DNA from: Coenobita brevimanus
Taxonomy: Eukaryota > Arthropoda > Malacostraca > Decapoda > Coenobitidae
Assembly (NCBI GenBank): GCA_032717465.1
Contig: CM064671.1
Span: 57,825,894-57,889,893, forward strand
Direction: 5' to 3'
Length of the DNA stretch: 64,000 nucleotides
Shown here piece after piece: positions 58,270 to 64,000 of the stretch (position 1 is its first letter; each line of letters opens with the position of its first letter). Below the pieces are notes generated by a model. The model was given only the letters and a program-made list of their open reading frames with translations. It had not been told where the DNA came from and searched no databases. A program made the position numbers and the translations under genes.

Positions 58270-60597
58270 ATGGCTACTACTGTATTTTTACAGGAAGCCA
58301 AAGAAATGGGTCTTTCGGACCCAACCGAAATTAAAGAGTATATACTCTCACGGCATAATCAGGAGCAGCAGCGCAAGAATGATGCCCGTGAAGAGCGTAA
58401 GATTCAGCGTGAATACGAGCGAGAACAGCGTGAGGAACGCGAAAAGGAGCGCGAACACGAGCAGAAACAACGCGAGCTCGAGTTAGAAAAAGAGTGACAA
58501 CAGCGCGAACACAAGCAAAAACAGCGCGAACTCGACTTGGAACATGAGCGAGAACAGCATGAGGAACGAGAGAGAGAACGAGAACACGAACGTGCCGAGT
58601 GAGAAGCACGCGAAAAACATGAACTTGAAATGATGAAGCTCAAGCGAGATTCCTTGGCTTCAGACACGTCTGGTGCAATTGGTCCAAGCTCCACGAGCGT
58701 TCTCCCTGCACATGTCCTGGCGACCCCACGCATCAAGGAAAGCGAGCGAATCGAGCCGTACATAGCTCGTTTTGAGGACATGGCAGACATGTATCAACTG
58801 GATGAGGCAGCTAAGCGGATCCAATTTCTTAGTTTATTTGAGAGCCCTGCCCTCGATATTCTCCACAGAATTCGTGGAGACAATCTCACATACGAGATGA
58901 TGAAAGCTGCACTCATTAAGGCATATGGTCTCACAGTAGACGATGCCAAAGTTCAGTTCATGCGAGCTCGTCTCCAAGACAAGGAGACAGCTGTTCAGTT
59001 CCTTGATCGTCTCACAGCTTACTTAAATGAGTGGATGGAGAAAGATGAAACTCCTTCCACGCGTGAGGGGATAATCGACCTTATGCTGCGTACACAGCTA
59101 GAGAGGTCGTGGCCTGCTGAGCTCATAGCACAGCTTAAGATCTGCCAGGTGAAAGATGCCAGCCAAATGGCATAGAAGGCTGACGCATTCTTTACTGCAT
59201 ACGGGTATCAAACTCGTAAGCAAAACACCTGGAACAGAAAACCTGATAAGTCTGGGAAGCCGTCTCAGACTGAACCCCAGCAACAAGGCCATTCTCAGAA
59301 TAATGGCCAAGGTCCAAAACCGCAGTGGAAGGACCAGGGGCAAAACACTCAGAAACCTGAGTGGAAGAGGTACAACAAGTACCCTAACCAGCAGCAGTAT
59401 CAGCCACGCAACCGACCATCGGGACAAACTTTTTCACCACCAGCTCAAAAGAGGCAGGAAGCGAATGCAGCCTTCATTCCTCAGCAGCAGCACGGTGGTC
59501 ACGTCCCTACCAGTGTGGGTACTTCCCCACAGTTCACTAGTCCCACAGTGACAGTGAACCCCCCTCCACAGATGGCCAATGTTCCATCTCCTTATAATTC
59601 TCAAGGCACAATGTTTGCCGCTTCAATTCAGCAGCCTCATGAGTGGCTAGCTGCTTCCTCCACGGGCCCTGCCACAGGTGACAGTACCTTCCTTGTTCAG
59701 CAAGGGTTTGTGGGAGACATTCCTGTGAAGGTCCTGAGAGACAATGGTTCCTCAGGTTGCTCTGTCAAGCAGAGTCTAGTCCGGCCTGAGCAGTATACAG
59801 GTCGACAGATCCATGCAAACCTTATTGATGGATCAGTGAGATTGTTCCCTGAGGCATGTATCCAGGTGGCATCTCCATTTTATACTGGTACGACACTTGC
59901 AGTTGTCATGCCAGAACCCTTATTTGACCTTATAGTAGGCAATATTCAAGGAGCCAAGGATAGTTGCTCCGATGATGATGCTACTCAGACTTCGGCTGCT
60001 GCAGTAACACGAGCCATGGCTGAGGCTCCAGACTGTGTCACCCCAGTGATCATTGAATCGCCACAAGATCTGATGTGTAGTCAACTTGTTGTGCAAGAAC
60101 AACATTCTGACCCGACACTTGCTGCCGTGCGGAACAAACAAAAGGGTCGAGTGATTAAGTATTCACGGGGAAGTCGAGCCAAGTTCCTTCGTAAACAAGG
60201 ACGGCTCTACCGTGAGTCACGAACACCCGAGGGCGAGGTTCGACTGCAGTTTGTTGTCCCCGCCAAGTACCGCCTAGCAGTGTTACAATGGGGTCATTGT
60301 TCAGCCTCAGGAGGTCACATGGGCAAAAGGAAGACCCAGGGCCGTATCCGAGCTGACTTTTTCTGGCCAGGGATGGGACGGAACATAGATAGTTTTGTCC
60401 GTTCCTGCAGTGAGTGCCAAAGTATCACCACTAATCAGGGACATGCCCTTCCTGTGCCGTTCGTAACCACACCTGTAATCTCTGAGTCAGTTGAGAGACA
60501 GGGTAGTGGTGAAGTGGGTGCAGACCTGATGTCTCGCCCATTGGCCCCACAGGACACATTATGTCCAGGGCCTGTACATACATATTATGTACCGTAA
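58270..60597 (+). pseudogene. gag with protease-like region fused to integrase zinc finger, three stops
   Basis: One frame runs the whole length, starting MATTVFLQEAKEMGL, with in-frame stops at 58495, 58600 and 59173. It has the same domains as element 1: E/R-rich coiled coil, gag capsid (RIEPYIARFEDMADMYQLDE), Q-rich part, VLRDNGSSGCSV, then KFLRKQGRLYRESRTPEGEV and the H2C2 finger ending CSECQSI. It ends GPVHTYYVP like element 1. RT, RNase H and the integrase core are absent at the same place, so the deletion predates amplification of the family. Confidence 0.88.
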
Positions 60598-60600
60598 GTT

Positions 60601-61180
60601 AAGGGGGAAGTTGAGAGGCGACTCGAGGCTATGGAAGACCCGAGTTTGCACAAGGATTCTCAGCTCTCCAATACTAATATATTATGTACTGTAGGTTAAG
60701 GGGGAAGTTGAGAGGCGACTTGAGGCTATGGAAGACCCGAGTTTGCACAAGGATTCTCAGCTTCCCGGTACTAATATAAGTACTGTAGGTTAAGGGGGAA
60801 GTTCGAGAGAGAACTCCGCAGAGGCGACTCGAGGCTATGGAAGACCCGAGTTTGCACAAGGATTCTCAGCTTCCCGATACTAATATAAGTACTGTAGGTT
60901 AAGGGGGAAGTGAGAATTCCGCAGAGGCGACTTGAGGCTATGGAAGACCTGAGTTTGCACAAGGATTCTCAGCTCCCCGATACTAATATAAGTACTGTAG
61001 GTTAAGGGGGAAGTGAGAACTCCACAGAGGCGACTCGAGGCTATGGAAGACCCGAGTTTGCACGAGGATTCTCAGCTTCCCGATATTAATATAAGTACTG
61101 TAGGTTAAGGCACAGGTTGAGGACCCGTGTGCAGTTCGAGGCTATGGAAGACCCGAGTTTGCACAGGGATTCTCAACTTG
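60601..61180 (+). repeat. Tandem array of about 97-109-bp units, element 2
   Basis: Six units contain GAGGCTATGGAAGACC, TTTGCACAAGGATTCTCAGC and GTACTGTAGGTTAAGGGGGA. It begins at the gag stop. Units differ mainly by a short indel around CGAGAGAGAACTCCG. Confidence 0.9.
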
Positions 61181-61827
61181 CTGACATAATCGTGTGCTAT
61201 AATTAATGACGACCTCGAATGTACGAAGCTTAGGCTGTCACTTGTATTTTTCAGCTAGAGCGTACTTTTCGTAGCATGTACTGATTGCTAGGCAGAAAGA
61301 GTAATTGTAACGTAATAAGAATTTTGTCTCATTGACACTTTTGATGCTCCACCTCAATTAGTTTTGCAGGTTCAGCAATGGGCGTAGCAGTTTTGCTGTG
61401 CGGGCCAGCTGATCGTCTGCCGCACGCTGCCGCCTCTTCTCCTCTGCCTTCGTCGTCGCCATATTATTATTTACTGTGTCATTTACACGTAGGTACAGTT
61501 ACACTACAACTGTCACACCTACACCGTGTATTACATACATCACACTACACAACAATTAGTTGTCAGTGTAAATGTAGCGACTTTTCGCTCAGTTTGACCT
61601 GAGTACAGGATTTTCACCATCGTCACGGAGTTTTTCCCTCAAGCTTGCTTCTATTAACGTAAATACGAGGTTTTTTCGCTCACTGGCGACTGTGACTTTC
61701 TCCTGTAGCAGGATAGCACACACACCACAGTGTGAATCTTGTGTGACTGAGTTAGGATGTGTACATATATATATATATCCACAAATTTTTTCCCATAAGG
61801 AAAAAATTTAATTTTGTAGGGGCGTAA

Positions 61828-62868
61828 TGTCACGAATCAATTCGCGACATTTCCCTTTTGTGAGAAGCCACGAACTATTAGTGGAAAACTCACTGTGTAT
61901 CGCTCAGTTAACCGTTTCTCTCTCCATTTCGGAGTATACTTTTCAAAACATTCGTCACTTTCAAAAGTGACCGATTTAATGCACGTCACTAAGTGCTCTA
62001 CTGAGCGATACAATTGTTTCTTTGCTCGTTATTCTGCTTGCCTCAACCGTTAGCCACGCCTCCTTCCGGTGGCTTGTGCGTCCTGCCTATACATCATTTG
62101 AATTCAGTCTAGTTGTGGCTTTGAAGGAGAGAGGTCCTGTGCTCCAGAAGTGTGAGAGGTCAGGTAGCACCCAAGCTCCACAGAGTATCAGTTTCTCTAA
62201 ACTCCCACCCCTTGGTGATACAAAGCATTCATCGTTCAGTATTTCCTTTTGTTTTCCTAGTCTTAAGAGTTTAATTAAGGTGTTTTTTTTCTAGGTGTAA
62301 GAATTTAGCTTTTGTGTGAGGGAGTGAGTGAGTGCGTCTCATTGATTTGATTTGAAATGTAACGTTAAATTTATTATTTTGTAATCAATAAATTTAACAG
62401 TTCTTTTCCTTGAGCTTAATGTAAAGTAAAATCTTGTTTCATTTCTCCAAATTAAGCTTATTTCCCACATAGCTCCTAGCTCGCATAGACGTTTTACTAT
62501 TCATAACTGGTACTTAGACCAGTCTTGTTGTATTAACTTAAAATCCGTTGTGCCAGGAGTTAAGCATCGGCAAGAACCTGATGTTAGTATTAGTTATTTA
62601 TTGTCAGGGGTGAAGTAACTTTCTCCAGAGGCTAACAGTACTAATTCAGCAATTGTGAGTAATTAGTCTCTGCTGTGTACTGTTGAGAAAGTTTATAAAT
62701 TCTCATTCTCAGAGAATCGTGCACAAGCCAGCGTAAAGTAATCGTTGCTTGATGTAGCAAGACAATCATTGTCTCTGCTCTTCAATATTATTGAATATTA
62801 ATATCAATTAAATAATATTTAAGCATTTATTTATAAAAACACCTTGATATTTTAGAAACCCCGTGACA
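61828..62868 (+). repeat. 3' LTR of element 2
   Basis: The 1041 bases are near identical to 56062-57097. It is preceded by TTTTGTAGGGGCGTAA, the likely polypurine-type priming site. Confidence 0.94.
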
Positions 62869-63126
62869 GTAAAGTTGTTAGAAAGATTTTTGGCAAGGTG
62901 CCAGAAGGAGCGGGAAGAATTCGAGTTGGAGAGTTGAGAGCATATAGTATGGATGAAATTATTTTTAGTAGAGCGAAGAACAGACTTAGCACGATTCCGG
63001 GCAGAAACGTAAAGATGATGTGATTCAGGGGTGGGTTGGCTCCGGTACCTTTTGTAGGCCCTCTCCTTGTTGCGGACAGCATTAGAACAAGCGTGATTAA
63101 ACCAAGGCTTTCTTGCGTTAGTCAAA

Positions 63127-63128
<2 letters not shown>

Positions 63129-63179
<51 letters not shown>
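63129..63179. repeat. TA microsatellite
   Basis: A TA run at the truncated 5' side of Jockey-like copy C. Confidence 0.95.
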
Positions 63180-63183
<4 letters not shown>

Positions 63184-63185
<2 letters not shown>

Positions 63186-63582
63186 ACTAAGCCTTTGTGG
63201 TACAGTGGTAAAGTGTGCATTTTCGTACACTGTAGAAAAAGGGATCGTGCCCTGCCAGAGTAAAAAACTTTGGGAACGGCCACGTACTGCTGTGGCGGAC
63301 ATAAGGGGTGCTGTGGCTGAACCAGTGTCGCATACTATAAAGTATGCTTGAAACCAGTCGGCTTCCACTGGCCAATTACACTTGTTTCACAGACTACACA
63401 CACATCCAAAGCCACTCCAACACTACAATTACACTTACAAGCAGTTCTTACCCTTCATACAATCTCTACCAGACAGCCTAAGCCATTTGGTAGAGATAAA
63501 TTGGCTGTATCGTCCCCACTTCGGTCGAGATAGGCAGGTCCTGTAGTGGACATTCAACGGCTGATGATGATGATGATGATGA
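63184..63582 (+). mobile_element. tRNA-derived SINE family 3, copy 2
   Basis: It is collinear with 39965-40360 over the whole length: head TTGTGGTACAGTGGTAAAG, body with GCGGACATAAGGGGTGCTGT, and a GATGATGATGATGATG tail into a TA run. Confidence 0.8.
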
Positions 63583-63601
63583 ATATATATATATATATAT
63601 A

Positions 63602-63670
<69 letters not shown>
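63583..63670. repeat. TA microsatellite
   Basis: A TA run with one CTG interruption at the tail of SINE family 3 copy 2. Confidence 0.95.
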
Positions 63671-63678
<8 letters not shown>

Positions 63679-63681
63679 AGA

Positions 63682-63875
63682 CAAATAAGGATGGAGATAA
63701 CACCCGCCAACATTTTCCTTTCATGTATTTTTGCGAATTTTCGGACGCCTCTCGTGGGCATCATCAGGGTACATATGTGGGATCCTACCATATAATGGCC
63801 ACGTGAAGTGTCCAAAAATTCGGAGAAATATATCAAACGAAAATGTTGATGTGTGTTATCTCCGTCCTTATTTGG
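63682..63875. repeat. Inverted repeat with ribozyme-like hairpin motif
   Basis: Imperfect arms of about 75 bases (63682-63756 and 63800-63875) surround a 43-base loop. On the minus strand 63767-63739 reads CTGATGATGCC, then CACGAGA, then GGCGTCCGAAA. This resembles a hammerhead core, but stem II is offset by extra bases. It may be the end of a Penelope-like or related element. Confidence 0.5.
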
Positions 63876-63904
63876 CTTTAATAGAATTTACGGAGCCATG
63901 GGTC

Positions 63905-63916
63905 TCTCTCTCTCTC

Positions 63917-63948
<32 letters not shown>
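63905..63948. repeat. TC microsatellite
   Basis: A CT run with one interruption near the window end. Confidence 0.93.
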
Positions 63949-63949
<1 letters not shown>

Positions 63950-64000
63950 TTATATGTATGAATGTATGAATAAAGATCGATAGATATATAGATAGATATA

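Larger units (their letters stand above)
56062..62868 (+). mobile_element. LTR retrotransposon 2, same family, with MITE inside
   Basis: The LTRs are 56062-57097 and 61828-62868, and GTAAA duplicates flank both sides (56057-56061 and 62869-62873). The internal layout is the same as element 1: candidate primer site TTGGCGACCTCATTCC after the 5' LTR, gag-protease-H2C2 frame, six tandem units, shared antisense segment and GGGGCGTAA before the 3' LTR. A piggyBac-type MITE (57493-58253) sits in the leader. Without it the internal part is about 3.97 kb, matching element 1. Confidence 0.94.
54259..63129 (-). mobile_element. Jockey-like retrotransposon, copy C, split by an LTR element
   Basis: The pieces are 54259-56061 and 62869-63129. 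The 5' part is missing at a TA microsatellite (63129-63179). LTR element 2 lies between. The flanks share GTAAA, and copy B at about 16772 shows the unsplit sequence GAGGTAAAGTTG. Confidence 0.92.

Noticed and set aside
60601..61180. CRISPR-like array
   Set aside because: The whole unit of about 100 bp repeats with no unique spacers, inside an LTR element of a eukaryote.

Overview
The window looks like nuclear DNA of an arthropod, most likely a decapod crustacean. The reasons are spliced genes with GT-AG introns, two ionotropic-receptor (IR) genes, abundant Jockey-like, Tc1/mariner, Ty3-type and tRNA-SINE elements, and very dense TA, CA and TC microsatellites. No prokaryotic operons, rRNA genes or CRISPR arrays are present. 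The taxon is an inference from repeat style and the IR genes, not from a marker gene.

Host genes. Both recognisable host genes lie on the minus strand and are tandem paralogues. The larger one is an IR gene whose seven 3' exons can be read from 46565 down to 24129. They encode about 421 residues from the S1 ligand-binding half through M1, pore, M3 and S2 to M4, and all six splice phases agree. Its 5' exons are not in the window or were not found. Its introns carry a Tc1-like transposon with about 0.5-kb terminal repeats (40763-44217), SINEs, an RT fragment, and a broken multi-exon gene copy (26935-28950). The second IR copy keeps only its last two exons (5954-6238 and 7046-7230) and has a 2-bp deletion, so it is probably a pseudogene.

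Region by region. 1-3.9 kb: SINE-like start, a full-length but broken mariner (979-2334), and a decayed RT. 5.9-7.2 kb: IR pseudogene. 7.4-10.25 kb: decayed Jockey-like element. 12.2-21.9 kb: a nested structure in which a minisatellite array is split by a transposon-like palindrome with 1.29-kb arms (13950-21326). The left arm of that palindrome is broken by a nearly intact Jockey-like element, itself broken by a piggyBac-type MITE. A second inverted-repeat element (12339-13947) abuts it. 22.5-23.7 kb: degenerate tandem repeats. 24.1-46.6 kb: IR gene with repeat-filled introns. 46.8-64 kb: repeats only, dominated by two copies of one unusual LTR retrotransposon family (47526-53547 minus, 56062-62868 plus). 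The plus copy sits inside a third Jockey-like element.

How the parts fit. The host function that can be read is chemosensory: an IR subunit forming a ligand-gated cation channel, normally working with co-receptor IRs in sensory dendrites. The rest is a record of successive insertions. Several can be ordered exactly because the empty target site of one element is preserved in its sister copy within the same window: TTAA for the piggyBac-type MITE (twice) and GTAAA for the LTR element. The least expected features are the LTR family, which has gag and protease-like regions fused to an integrase zinc finger with no reverse transcriptase, and the large nested palindrome.
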